Below are positions 38,426 to 50,505 of a DNA stretch of 63,893 nucleotides, piece by piece. Every line of letters begins with the position of its first letter. Position 1 is the stretch's first letter. The notes under the pieces were generated by a model. It was not told the origin of the DNA. It did no database searches and was given only the letters and a program-made list of their open reading frames with translations. A program made the position numbers and the translations under genes. This stretch comes from Phoronis australis (Eukaryota > Phoronida > Phoronidae): NCBI GenBank assembly GCA_002633005.1, contig NMRA01000154.1:752948-816840 (forward strand), written 5' to 3'.

Positions 38426-39399
38426 GTAAGTATTGCCACCTGTTGTGAAAACAGCCTCACCTAACACATTGCTGTTTGATTCGATTGCAGCTAAGTTTTC
38501 TGATGTAATGTTTTATGGAGTTACGTTGACTGTGAAATCTCCACCAGATTGTTCCACCAGATCTTTGCTTTGTAAGATCCACGTATTCCATGTTTTCTGC
38601 TACTTCTGGTTGAAAGTTTTGATTGTTTTGTTGTATTCACACGACACGTTGTGTGCAATTAATGAGATGGTATTTGCCTCACCTCGCATGTTGTTTAAGT
38701 GTGGACTGACTAACGAGGTGTGCAATTTAAGTAATCGGAGTTTCTACTAATTCACTGCAGGAGGTTTCATCATCATTTTCAGTCAATTTACCACGAATCT
38801 TTGGACAAACCATGCTATGAATACCAACCCATGCTGCATACCTGAACTAATGGGGCTTGTACTGTATAGACACCTGGGTACACAATAAACAACTTTTTTC
38901 CTACTAACCTACTGCTGATTTGCTAATTTACCGTATCAATATGCGTGTTTACATTTGGTGCGGTCCTTTTCGTCTCACAACTTGCAAAGGGATGCACGAT
39001 CAACCTGATAAAAAGAAGTTACCAAGCAGTTACCTCTGTACCTCTGTAGAATTCAATGACCCTCCTCCCATCATCTACTTGAATCACATTAATTATAACA
39101 CCCTTACTTATGATACTTTGAGACTATGAATTATAGTCTGTATGAGAACAGGCTTACACCAGCCCTAAAGTACAGTGTGGCACTTGTGCTGCTATATAAA
39201 CATACAGTTTATGCATGATACAACTGAATTAATGAATGACGCTGAGAAATAATTTATACATGTCTGAATACAAACCACACTGCATTCTGTTTCAAACATT
39301 GAAATATTGCACACTGAGCTGATATATCCAGGTTCTGGTACAAATAATTCTTTTGCGGTTAAAAGTGTTCATTGCCGTCTCCTGTGATGAAGGTAAAAA

Positions 39400-39875
39400 T
39401 CAAAAACAAATACTTACTAAGCGACATTTAGTTAATTGAGTATGGCGTTTCAAGCTCGCAGGCTTAGGCTCTTGATCACATGACTGTTCTTCCCTCCTTT
39501 GTGAAACCGGAAGTAACACCTGGTCGTAAACAGGAGGAACTTGCAGTTCCTGGTCACGGTTATGGGGGGGGGGTGTGTGCACTGCTTAATGTAAGTGACC
39601 TTTTTGATCTCATGGGAGAGCCAATGATCCTCTCTGGATGAAGCTGGTGTATTGTCCGTATTGATGGTATGGCCAGATGAAACTATAGTCACCAATAGCA
39701 GTAGTTTGTCGAGATTTTTGTGTTCTGCAAAACTGGTGCCGAGAGCAGATTTGGTTTCACCAATGAACAGGTGAGAAGGATCCTGGTGACACTGGATCTG
39801 ATAAACAAGACACAACTGCTTCTCAAGTGGGGTTACGTTCTTAAGTTTAGCTGACTGTTAAGAGTGTTAATGGGT
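39400..39875 (-). mobile_element. Penelope-like retroelement 3' fragment (GIY-YIG endonuclease), frameshifted
   Basis: Read on the - strand, one frame gives CLVYQIQC, then HLFIGETKSALG and AEHKN: the usual GIY-YIG nuclease pattern of Penelope-like elements (VYxIxC, YIGxTxRxL, EH). The characteristic C-terminal motif NRDQELQVPPVYDQVLLP appears in a different frame. The switch coincides with a run of ten G (39564-39573 on +), so a homopolymer indel probably broke the frame. No reverse transcriptase remains, as expected for an incomplete copy. It lies antisense within exchanger intron 3. Confidence 0.75.
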
Positions 39876-41093
39876 TTAAAGTAAGCGTTGGTTGTTATCG
39901 ACTTCCTCCTACTTACGATCGGGTATTACTTCCTGAACAGTGGTGTGGTCAAATGCCTGAGCTGCAGGCTTGAAATGTCATACTCAGCTAACTAAATGTC
40001 TGCTACTAAGTAATTTTTCTCTTTTTCACAATGATACTTTTGTACACTTTAAAAATAATGTTTCTTTTAGTAACAGGCCAAAATGAAATCTTTTGTAAAT
40101 TCCTTCTATGGAAGTAGCATATATATGTTATGAAAATTATTGCTTATTCATGGAAAATTATATTTGCAGAACATTTTACAATTCGTATTTGTGAAAATTG
40201 CCTGTAGTTAAATTTCAAGTCACATATGATTGAATGCATTTTGGAAGCCCAAAAATTTGGAAGCTTTGTACCAACTAATATAAAAGAAGAGATAATATAA
40301 ATTCTAATTTATCCATACTGATTTTGCTGGTGAAATGAATTCAGGTTAGGATGCCCTTCATGCTCACAATTCTGAAACATTTGAGCCCTGCAATGGTTCA
40401 CGCTTCAAATGTCTCGTTTACGTCAGCCCCTGCCACATCTGCTTTGTCAAATTTTCTTCCATCCTTATTATTACAGTTCACGCACAACATAATTTCCTGG
40501 ATGATCTGGTCAATCCTAGTATGCAACGCTAAATAACAACTTCCCCACATGTGCACTACTTTTTTGCCTACGCAGCATATTGATATTGATTAAATCAAAA
40601 GCTCAAACTGTCCAAAAGGTGGCGCTTAACAAGGCGGAGTGCAGTGAGGTATAGTTTGGTCTCGCGAATTTCAAATATTCCAAGACACCACTTACATTTG
40701 GCAAAATGAAACTTCCTTATAAACTGTACTCGGCCTACCATACTGACTCATATATCAAACACTTTTTCATAATTAAGTATCATATGCCAGCAGTTGTATT
40801 CTATGAACTGGTGATAGGATGTACATGGGGCTATTTGTCTTTGATGAAAAAACAGAAAAATATAATTTAACTTGTTTTAAACCATATATTGTCCTTAATT
40901 AATTAGTGAGATTTTGCGGTATGCAGTGGCAAGTCCATGTATGGAAGGGTAATAGAAATGAACAACACACAGTCAATGCATTTTGGGGTCTTGTATTATG
41001 GACCCACTCATATTTGACCCCTTGGATGTGTTCTTCGTAATGGGAAATGTGTTCCTCTGAAGCTCACAACTGATGGGGATGAGTTCTGCCACC

Positions 41094-41175
41094 CCTTGAC
41101 TACCCCTTGACTACCCCTGGACTACCCCTGGGCTACCCCTGGGCTACCCCTGGGCTACCCCTGGGCTACCCCTAG
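41094..41175. repeat. 12-bp minisatellite, about seven units
   Basis: The unit CTACCCCTGGGC repeats in near-perfect tandem, with TTGA and GGA variants at the left edge. Simple tandem repeat without coding meaning. Confidence 0.9.
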
Positions 41176-41249
41176 CCTGGTTTGATAATACTGAAGGAAC
41201 GATGCTTTGAATTTCTCTTAAACTTGGTATTTTAATTCTTAGAAATTGA

Positions 41250-41637
41250 ATTATAAACCTTTGTTGTTGTAATAAGCTTAGCTTTGGGTGATGTGGGACT
41301 AATTCTGTTGTTGTCTTTCTACAAACTCTACTTGTATAAGTATAATGTATTTGGTCTCTATTCTTGTCTGCCTTTATACCTTTCTCAATAAAATCTAATC
41401 AATTCATGTTCAAATCATCTTTGATGATGCTTTTCAAACCTATTGGACACATCCTGTACCATTATATACAGTCAGTAACTGCTGATGGTGGAGGACTCCC
41501 TGGTTAACTGTTATCTGCTCAAAATCTTGTTTTAACAAATCGTCTTTGATCAACCAGTGCCTCTAAAGTGTTAAATACCACCAGTTCGTACTTCCAACAC
41601 CCTTAGTCCTGTTCAAACACAGCTTACCCTGGAACAN
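41250..41637. repeat. Left copy of a duplication at the 41638 'n'
   Basis: About 388 bases that are almost identical to 41639-42024, ending at CCCTGGAACA immediately before the 'n'. Most likely one locus represented twice because two overlapping contigs were not merged. Confidence 0.88.
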
Positions 41638-41638
41638 A
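41638..41638. other. Assembly join (single 'n')
   Basis: Second lone 'n' in the window, again lying exactly between two near-identical copies. Confidence 0.85.
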
Positions 41639-42024
41639 TTGTAAATCTTTGTTGTTGTAATAAGCTTAGCTTTGGGTGATGTGGGACTAATTCTGTTGTT
41701 GTCTTTCTACAAACTCTACTTGTATAAGTATGATGTATTTGGTCTCTATTCTTGTCTGCCTTTATACCTTTCTCAATAAAATCTAATCAATTCATGTTCA
41801 AATCATCTTTGATGATGCTTTTCAAACCTATTGGACACATCCTGTACCATTATATACAGTCAGTAACTGCTGATGGTGGAGGACTCCCTGGTTAACTGTT
41901 ATCTGCTCAAAATCTTGTTTTAACAAATCGTCTTTGATCAACCAGTGCCTCTAAAGTGTTAAATACCACCAGTTCGTACTTCCAACACCCTTAGTCCTGT
42001 TCAAACACAGCTTACCCTGGAACA
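41639..42024. repeat. Right copy of the duplication at the 41638 'n'
   Basis: Nearly identical to 41250-41637, with a few substitutions (for example near the start and at about 41731). Unique sequence resumes after CCCTGGAACA. Confidence 0.88.
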
Positions 42025-42716
42025 ACTTGCTCTAATGCAACTTACCCCACTTTTAAGTGGAGAGTCCACACACACACATGTCCTGATAACTTAGGGTAAG
42101 GCGGAAGTTGTCACTCATTCCCAAGTCTTATTTCGCGCTCAAAAGTATGGTGGATTTTAACACTGACTTTAACCATAGGCTAGAAGTTCATTATATTTCC
42201 ATATTCTGCATTCTCGATCTCTCTCAATTAATGGATTAACAGATTACATAACTAATGGCAACAGTGGAAAAATAATCAATTTCAATTGTGAACGTTTTGC
42301 TCAACAGAGGATCACCATGTGAACTAGGACAATTTCTCTCTGATTTCACACTGAAATTATTGCCAATGGTTATCATTTAACAGTGGTTACGTTGCTCGAA
42401 AGTTTGTCAAATGTTGTTTTATGTCACCTGCACAGTATACCTTGAGCTAATTACTGGCCAAATTTTTCTTTATTTTTTTTGTTGAGCATTTTCATAAAAT
42501 AAAATTTCACTTGTCCACCTTATTGTGCGCTAAATATATGGGGAACAATGAGAGCAACCTAGTTACAACTTGTCTTTAATCATGGCCTGTGTAGACTTTT
42601 TCTGTTTATTAATTTTGCGTTGTTTGCTATTGTTCCAGTCATTATAAGCACCGGTTTTCATGAGTATCAGGTCTCCAATTTACTTCTAGAAACAAAGCTC
42701 AGAATACTCTGTTATC

Positions 42717-42858
42717 CATGGGCGGCGCAGCACTGAAAAAAGTGGGGGCTAAAGCTTCCCAGCCCTACTGCGGTGCACCGTCTATAGACCATGGGAGGCG
42801 AAGCACTGAAAAAAGAGGGGCTATAGCCCCCCCCAGCCCCCTATGGTGCGCTGCCCAT
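42717..42858. repeat. Second locus of the palindromic dimer repeat
   Basis: Two head-to-tail units beginning CATGGGCGGCGCAGCACTGA and CATGGGAGGCGAAGCACTGA, the first ending in GTGCACCG and the second in GGTGCGCTGCCCATG. Same architecture as 2949-3095. The outer ends are inverted copies of each other. Confidence 0.75.
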
Positions 42859-44589
42859 GTTATCTTGAACATTTCACTCCCATGTTTGTACATGTCACTC
42901 TCATATCTTGACCTCATCTGACTTTCATCTTTCTGAAGGTTTTCATCTATTGTATATGTGTCTATCATTATATTTCATTTGTTATTATTTTACCAATGTC
43001 CATTTTCCTGTCTGGAAACAGAGGTGGGAAACAGTTTATTTCTCCAAAACCTAGATATTATTTATGATTTTTAGTTAAGGAAGGCTTACGATGCTTGGTT
43101 CATGGGGCATTTGTGTACTCTTAAATGGAAACTTTTGACTGGAACAAAATTGACATAAAGAAATCACATGTGGTAAAGTCTAATAAAATAACATTTGTTT
43201 TGGGATTATTTGGGTTATTCACTTCTGGAAGCGAAGCAATGTTATTATTGCTGTTTTGTAGTGACAGTGGGAAAACGAGCTCTACGTACGTTCCCGGCAT
43301 TGGGTCGGCAACGGAACTTCTTCCTATTAACAACAGCCTCAATTCACCTGTCAGGTATTTGTTTGTCACCATGGCAACCAATAGCGCATGGTCACTGCTC
43401 TACTCCTGTCACTCAGTTTCTTTCCTACTAAATACAGTTCGGTCTCGTCTTTCTTCATCTTGAGTTAGATTAAAGTGTCCTTGGTATTGTCTGTTACATG
43501 TCAATATCAGTGAACGTGTTTTTCTTGTATTTCGTATTTTGATGTCAGTTTTGTCTTCCACACGCATCTCCATTGCAAAGTTGGCTGCATGACAAATCAG
43601 ATCAGAAATTTATCGAATTTGACCTCTTGAACTGCTTCCTTAGTTTTAGCGGCAACTTTGAATATTGTCTTGCAACGCTTTTGTGCTTTTTGTCATGTCT
43701 TTGTCACTGTCTGCATCGTTCTTGATCTTGTCCATTCATGCGCTTGTGCTTCACTGTTCGTCTGTGTTTACACGTGTGATCATCTGCGTGATAGTCTTAT
43801 GGGTTTTGTTAGTTCGTGTCAATGGTCTAACTCTTGTTCATGTTCTAACCGTTGTTATGACAACAGGTTTAATGTCATTGTTGGCTGCTCCAGCTGGTCA
43901 ACCTCGGGACGCTGAATTGTTGAATTCTTGGAATATGAAAAAGCCGTCTTTTTACTTCTTTTTCTAAGTGTATAAGGGTGGTTTTTGCGTAGACCTGCTT
44001 GTAGGACCTGCTGGATAACCAAAGTACTTGAATTATATTATATCTAACAGTGCAGTTGAAGATTTTCTTAAAAGCCAACAGTTGAGCTGACGTTACAATG
44101 ACCTTGACCTTAGTGTTTCACATCTGGCAAGGGCTGCGTTCCATGTAGACGCAAGAATCTTGTGAAGGAACTTGGTGTGGTCATGTGCTGTGCGTGGCGA
44201 TGATCTCTTGTAGCGTCTTTTAATTGTAATCTTACGTTTTCACAAGTCTCATGCTTCTACGAAACGCATGCCCCATTACTCTTCTGACACAAGCTCGAAT
44301 GAATTTTCGTTGTGATTTTTGTGAGATTTAGCCCGGCAGTACTCTTTGGTGACTTCTGGAATCATGATTGTGTGTCGGTGCCTTGGCTGTGATGGGGTGG
44401 CTTTGGCTTTAGTGTTAAGAATGCATGTTCTGTGTACCCCATTTGGTTCAGTCTACTTTGTTGTTACTGTTACGAAAACTTATTGTAAAATTTTGTTTGT
44501 CTCCCATGTGAGCCATTTTAATCAATTTAATATCAAAAGTGTTATAAACTATTACTAAAATGGCACAGCCTTAATAAACTTTGTTGTTC

Positions 44590-44890
44590 AGAATGTGTTA
44601 GGAATTGTTTTCAATTTTTCCAACTTTTGCATGAGAGGGTGTCAAAAACTAGGACTTTCATGGTTTGAGAAAACTCGAAAAGTGACGTAAAAGGAAAACA
44701 AAATGAAAACTTAGAAAACTTTAACAGATTCTTGTGAGACTCCGTATTGTACGTTTATGTCAAACAAAATTTGACTGTGTTATGCCGTTTCTTTGCTATT
44801 GACGAACACTCTCTTTTTTGCCTAACTTCACTACAGAAGCATGGTCACGTGACCCAATTAATAGCAGATTGGAATAAAGTCAAAGTTCTG
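44590..44890. repeat. Dispersed repeat related to 15180-15490
   Basis: Shares ordered blocks with 15180-15490, including CTCTTTTTTGCCTAA-like and CATGGTCACGTGAC-like segments, on the same strand. Old interspersed repeat of unknown class. Confidence 0.45.
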
Positions 44891-45963
44891 CTGGTCTTTT
44901 ACCCAAAGAAAATATAGTTACACTTTTACTGAGTTCAACTCTATAGCTTTATAGATATTAAGGTGTTAATACCCATGGTTCTATAACCTTAGGACCATCT
45001 GTTCAGACCAACTATTAATCGCGTTGAAACCATTTCTATATAGTCATAACTGTTACCCCATGCATGGTAACCGCTTTACAATTTCGTTTAGATAAAATAA
45101 TTAAAATTTCAAGAGGCAGGGTATGCAAAAATAGTAGAAATATGTAAATATGTTGGCACGTTTTCAAGGGATGCGCGAATCAATAGAAAGTAAACACGAT
45201 CAGGGTTAATAATTAGTGTGCGTTCATCAGGGACGTGTGTGTAATATCGAGTGAACAATGGGGTCTTCTGCACCGTGTTCGAATTAAAAGGAGGGTAAAG
45301 TATAGTTTTGTTAAATAAGTTTGGGTGTGCATAAATTTAGAATGCGCGAAACTGTAGAGAGGCTACTGTAGTTGTTAAGGCACTGTTCCCATAGGCTATC
45401 CCTTTTGATTCACCTCAGTTAGTTTGACTAGTTAAAACTTTAACAACTGCTGTGTTCATGCCAAGATGCAGCAGTTGTACCCTCACAGAAGGTTACAATT
45501 AAATTTAAGACCTTTTTGTCGCTGACTTAGTTTGTTGAACATTCCCTCACTTAATTTAAGTTTTGTTTATTGCAACCATAAAAAGTAATTTTGTGAACGA
45601 TATGGCTGCAATGCACTGATTTTCATACAAATATTACAATTTTATTAGAATGAAACTCACTGATAACTTGAGATCCGTGCAAAACCATCTTCCTCTTATT
45701 CGGAATTTTTCCATGCATTTTTTTTAAACCACGAGTACCTTGAATAACCTGTTATGCCATGTAGAACTACTGCGACAGATGGTCTATTTTCTGAAAAAAA
45801 TAATGTATAAAATAAATAGACTGGGGCATTTTAATGTTACCATGGAAAGGTGCATGTTTTCCATGTCCTGGCGTAGTCACATTGTCAGTTGTGGTAGATT
45901 GCATGTGCTGACCTATACTCACGTAGTGTGTCCCTCACATTTGCCTGTTTATGTTTCTTGTAG

Positions 45964-46059
45964 TGGTCAGAATAATTCTGGGTCCACCACACGCCTTGTT
46001 ACAGCCGTCGACAAAGAGGATATGACTCACGACCAACAGAGGTCATTTGCTAGAGCCAG
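45964..46059 (+). CDS. Na+/Ca2+ exchanger, coding exon 4 (cytosolic linker), residues 300-331
   Basis: The acceptor TTTCTTGTAG ends at 45963 and the donor GCCAG/GTAACG starts at 46060. Joined to exon 3 it reads TGQNNSGSTTRLVTAVDKED, then MTHDQQRSFARA, leaving AG for exon 5. The Arg-rich end (RSFARAR) continues into RFRHAAINSILG in exon 5, which resembles the segment just before CBD1 in NCX proteins (a basic RAFYRIQATR-like run followed by AGNILK). It is flanked by phase 2 on both sides, so skipping would be frame-neutral. Confidence 0.82.
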
Positions 46060-47969
46060 GTAACGTAATTCAACGTGATGTAATAGAAGTCTGATTTTCT
46101 GCAGGCTTATAGTTATTCTGTCGCGTGGCGTAGAAGTGTAAATGGGATGCCATAGATAACAACATCAAAATCTGTTGTAAATTTTCTTTATTTGAAAGAA
46201 AATTTCTTCTTGCCTATGGTTCTAGCTGACATTTGACTATCAATAAATTTAACATTGTTGTAAACATATGTTTCATCAGCAAAAATAGCCTTCTGTGCAA
46301 GTGATTTTCATTCAAAAACAAACTAACATTGATAAACAATGAATTGTTAAAAGCCCCATTCAGCACCTGTTTTTTGTTCTTCACTGACCGTCACAGGTCA
46401 TTGCGTGAACAAGGATTCCCCTGATGGCCACTGGTCACTGCTTCTGGACTGAAACGGTGTGCCTTCAAACTGTTAGGAGACTATGATTAATATAGGATTT
46501 TGCTATTAAATTTCTGTTCACCATTTTCATATCGAAGATAGGGTTAATGATGTGTTACACAGTGTCCATTGCGTTTTCTACTATTGCTATTTTTTATTGC
46601 TATTTCAAAAATCATGAAGTCATTTCCTTTTCTTAGGTTGCAAAAATTGCCAACTGCTTTGATATTTGTAGTAGAATTCCAGCAGTTAACAATTTTGATG
46701 AACTTTCTAATGTCTAGCAGTCTTGAGAAATGTAAATTGCTTAGGGATATTCTAAGTGCTGGTAGAATTTTGATTCAAAGATGATTGGAACGTGCACGGC
46801 CTCTGTGTTTTTCGGTGAAATTAGCTAAAATGTTTTTAGATTAAACTGATTCATGTTGAAGCTACTTCCGTCACAAAAGCAACCTCTCACTTTCGCCATT
46901 GTTACCGTTATCAAATTGGAACTTGGATCGAATTGGAAGTTCAGAATTGGAGACCAGAGGCCTGTTTCAGGAAAAGTGACTGGAATTAAAAATGGACTCC
47001 ACTTAAATTTTTCTTAGAAATAATTAAATTTTACTTAAGCAAAAGTGCAAAGTTTCTGAGAATATACATAACTGCTAGTTACTGCCGATATAATTTTTAA
47101 AAATTGTTTCTTGACTGTGATGCAGTCACACTTACTTGGTTAAACCTTTTTCCAGCAATTCTGAAGAATGAGTGAAAGGCCAAATTTCTATCTTAAGTCA
47201 TGAAATGGACTTCAGGCCTTACATGTTGGCCAATATCACGGCCGGTCAGTTGATCACAAGTAACAACGAACTGCTGGTTGTTTTCAAGCCCAAGTATTTT
47301 GTGCGAGCAAGGAACCATTTTTGGTCAAAATCAAAAGTTAAATCTTTTAATGATTGAACACCAGTTTATTCCCGTTTTAAGGATACTCTTTCCTCTGTTC
47401 TCTCATGTTTACTAAAGAGCAGCACGAATCTCACCCATTAGACAACAAAATAAAAGCACATTTTGTGAATTACAGCTGTGTAAGCATTACATTTCTATTC
47501 ACATGAAGTATGAAACTCAACGCCTTTCATTTATGCTTGCTATTGTTTTGGTGTATCACCATTAATTACAAAAGTAAACTGTTTACTTTTTGAAAGAACT
47601 GTGCAAAAAGTTCATTTTTATTGAATAAGTTTTGACTAAATTTGTTTGTCTTGGACTTCGTTTCGTGGGGTCTTAAACTAAAATGAAGTGGGAATAGTGT
47701 CATTCAATAATTAAAATAAACATTATTATGAACCACTGTGAATAGATTTGTGGTGTTTCTTAGAAATGCAATTTTTGTACATTTGACATGTATGGTGTCC
47801 TAATTGTATACCCTTGTTTTTCCCCATCGTAATATTTAACCAACTAATTCATTGGTAAGATGCGAGTACAGATTTGTTTTGTGTGTCTTGATTTTTTGAA
47901 AATATATTTTATGTTATGTTTTGGCAAGTTTTTATGATTTTGCGAACTCACTATGTTTGGCTTGTATAT

Positions 47970-48121
47970 CATGAGAGATAACTGTCGTCTTATGCCCAAC
48001 AACTATAAGAAAGTTTGTTTTTCATGAGAGGTAGTAATGTCTTCATGGCCAGCAATAATAAGAAAATTTGTACATCATGAGAGGTAACTGTTGTCTTCAT
48101 GCCCGGCAATAATAAAAAATT
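47970..48121. repeat. 53-bp tandem repeat, three units
   Basis: Units start at 47970, 48023 and 48076 with CATGAGAGATAACTG or a variant, and contain TCTTCATGCCCGGCAATAAT or variants. Moderately diverged; no coding content. Confidence 0.8.
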
Positions 48122-49010
48122 CTAAAAACGTTTTTGTGGTAAAGATTCTTCTCAAGTGCTTAAAAAGTCTCAACTAAGTCTCCTTACTTTGCTAACGTGT
48201 AGCATGTACTGAATGACAATGCTATATGAACACCATCTCCACTTGTATTTATTTATTGACAACTTGTAAATGTGAAAACAAAAAATTCTGCAAATAGATG
48301 ACCTTTTCACTTATGATGAACCTTGGGGTTTCACATAGCCCGCATCATGCTGTGTTATTCCCCAACACCACATTACGATACTTACTAGACACCGTTGAGT
48401 GATTTACAGCGGATCATTTTCAACACAAAACTTGTTCTTAAAACTATTTGGTAATTTGTATCGCATTTAATATACTTATCATCGTCAATTGTTGCGTTTC
48501 TATCGAATTTGACCAAGCAATCACAGAGACTTAAGTTAGACTTAAATTGAAACTGAGTGCAATGTTCAAATAAACACCAAAGAGTTGTTTACCGAGAGTT
48601 GCGCAGTCCAAAAGTGCTGGGAATTATGGGGGAAGCTTGGTTTTATTATTATTGAAGCATTTTCCAGCCTATAAAACTTCTTTTTTTTTCTGAATGAGCA
48701 TTTTATTTTTATCGATTCACTGAATAAAAAAGTGTCTCTCGACTACTAATACGAAGAACCTCCTCAGTGTGTTGTGTGATTCAAGTAACATTTGTGTGCT
48801 AAGATTTACACTATGTGGGTGAATGTTGACCTGCTTCCTTTCCATCCGTCATGACGTCCTCAGCCTTGTGAACTCCTGCAGGATCTTCTTGACGTTCGGT
48901 AGTTGTGGTGCTCATTTATTCACTAGTCTTTTCAAAGATTGCTGAAGTAGTTTTGGTCAAGTGTTTCATATATCAGCGTTTAGAAGTTTATGCCTGAGCA
49001 TAGGTAAAAG

Positions 49011-49737
49011 TTGTCCCTTACATATAGGGGTAGAGGGGTGTAACATGTATTGGTAGAGGGGTATCACTTACGTGTATTGGTAGAGGGTGTCCCTTACATG
49101 TATTGGTGGAGGGGTGTCCGTTACGTGTATTGTTAGAGGGGTATCCCTTACGTGTATTGGTAGAAGGTGTCACATATATTGGTAGAAGGTGTCCCTTACT
49201 TGTATTGATAGAGGGTGTCCCTCACATGTATTGGTTTGGGGTGTCCCTCACATGTATGGTAGATGGGTGTCCCTTAATGCATTGGTAGAGGGATATCCCT
49301 TACGTGTATTGGTTGAGGGGTATCCCTTACGTGTATTGGTAGAGGGGTGTCCCTTACGTTACGTGTATTGGTAGAGAGGTGTCCGTTACGTGTATTGGTA
49401 GAGGGTTGTCCCTTACATTATTGATAGAGGGGTGGCCCTTACACATGTATTGATAGAGGGTGTCCCATATGTGTATTGGTAGAGGGGTGTCCATTACGTG
49501 TATTGGTAGAGGGGTGTCCCTTACATGTATTGATAGAGGGGTGTCCCTTACATGTATTGATAGAGGGTGCCCCTTATGTGTATTGGTAGAGGGGTGTCCA
49601 TTACGTGTATTGGTAGAGGGGCGTCCCTTACATGTATTGGTAGAGGGGCGTCCCTTACGTGTATTAGTGGAAAGGTGTCCCTTACATAATTTTGTTGATG
49701 GAGAAGTGTCCCTTACGTACATTGGTAGAGGGGTTTA
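49011..49737. repeat. Large 27-bp minisatellite, about 26 units
   Basis: Units of the form TGTCCCTTACGTGTATTGGT plus AGAGGGG repeat for over 700 bases, with 26/27-base length variation and ACATGTATTGA variants. Because 27 is divisible by three, long open frames of nine-residue repeats appear on both strands (up to about 140 codons). The strand symmetry, lack of any splice pattern and intronic position argue against translation. Unlike a CRISPR array, there are no unique spacers. Confidence 0.93.
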
Positions 49738-49919
49738 CCTAGCATGTAAAGGGTTTCTTTACTGGCACGTGTCTGAAACTGCATGGTTTTATGCCCTTTG
49801 TCTATTTTTAGAATACTTTAATCACATGGATTATTTCATTGTAATATTTAGGGCTTGGTTTGTTAACTTTTCTAAAGAATATTAACCACTGAGGAACAAC
49901 CGTAGTACGTCTACTGATG

Positions 49920-50220
49920 ATTTTTGTATATTAGACACCGAACTTCCATGACTGTGCAGCTATGTCTCCATCTGTGAGATCTTTGTGAATTATGACAATT
50001 GTATTCCTTTGAATGTGTGAACATATCAAAGCTTCTTTTTGACATATCTGATTACTGCTGTGCCTTGTGGTGACGATTTTATTTTTTACCTCTGTCTCTG
50101 CATTTTGGAGTTCCATTTGGGATTTTCATAAAATTTGGCTTAAATAGGCTTGACTCCATTAGGGAGATGAAATTTTCTCATTTTCAGATGGCTTCAATAT
50201 ATTCTGTGCCCCTAGTTCAG
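49920..50220 (+). repeat. CCTAGTGGC-core dispersed repeat, copy 2
   Basis: Contains the family phrases CTGTGCCTTGTGGTGACGAT, TTTTCATAAAATTTGGCTT and TGTGCCCCTAGTTCAG in the order seen in the other copies. Confidence 0.55.
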
Positions 50221-50251
50221 ATCTACACGATATCCTCTCAAATTAGCAAAA

Positions 50252-50505
50252 TCCAGGGGCCCAATCCAAAAAAGCAACTTACCTAAGACAAATCTTAAAA
50301 TTTAAGTCAATTTTAAGATAAAACTCCACTTTGTCTTAAGTCTGTTCTAGGAAAGTGATCTTAAGTTTGTCTTAAGTTTTTGATGTTTTGTCTAATATCA
50401 CTAACACACCGGATGTGGAAGTTTTAAAGTTTGGAAGCGGAGACAAATCTTAGACTTTAGTCAAAAACAAACTTAAGTCAGTTTCTTGGAACATGTCCCA
50501 AATCT
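50252..50505. repeat. CTTAAG-rich fold-back MITE
   Basis: The left part (GCAACTTACCTAAGACAAAT, then TCTTAAAATTTAAGTC) is an imperfect inverted match to the right part (GACAAATCTTAGACTTTAGTC, then AAACTTAAGTCAGTTTCTTG). Internal segments with CTTAAG also pair. A diverged relative with similar phrases lies near 46955-47040. Terminal duplication could not be defined. Confidence 0.55.

Larger units (their letters stand above)
38426..45963 (+). other. Exchanger intron 3
   Basis: No exon recognised in 7.5 kb. Contains the Penelope-like fragment on the - strand (39400-39875), a weak CCTAGTGGC-family fragment near 40990-41100, the 12-bp minisatellite (41094-41175), the duplication around the 41638 join, the palindromic dimer at 42717-42858 and a dispersed repeat at 44590-44890. 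Hydrophobic open frames near 43665 show no exon signals. Confidence 0.75.

Noticed and set aside
43665-43967. Hydrophobic 100-codon open frame that looks like a membrane protein
   Set aside because: Composition is Val/Leu/Ser/Cys-rich low complexity from T-rich DNA; overlapping frames look similar, and there is no family motif or exon structure.
49011-49737. CRISPR-like array
   Set aside because: Units are contiguous and all similar, without unique spacers, in a eukaryotic intron.
49103-49885. Repeat-peptide open frames on both strands (nine-residue periodicity)
   Set aside because: They follow from a 27-bp tandem repeat whose period is divisible by three; both strands are open, and there are no exon signals.
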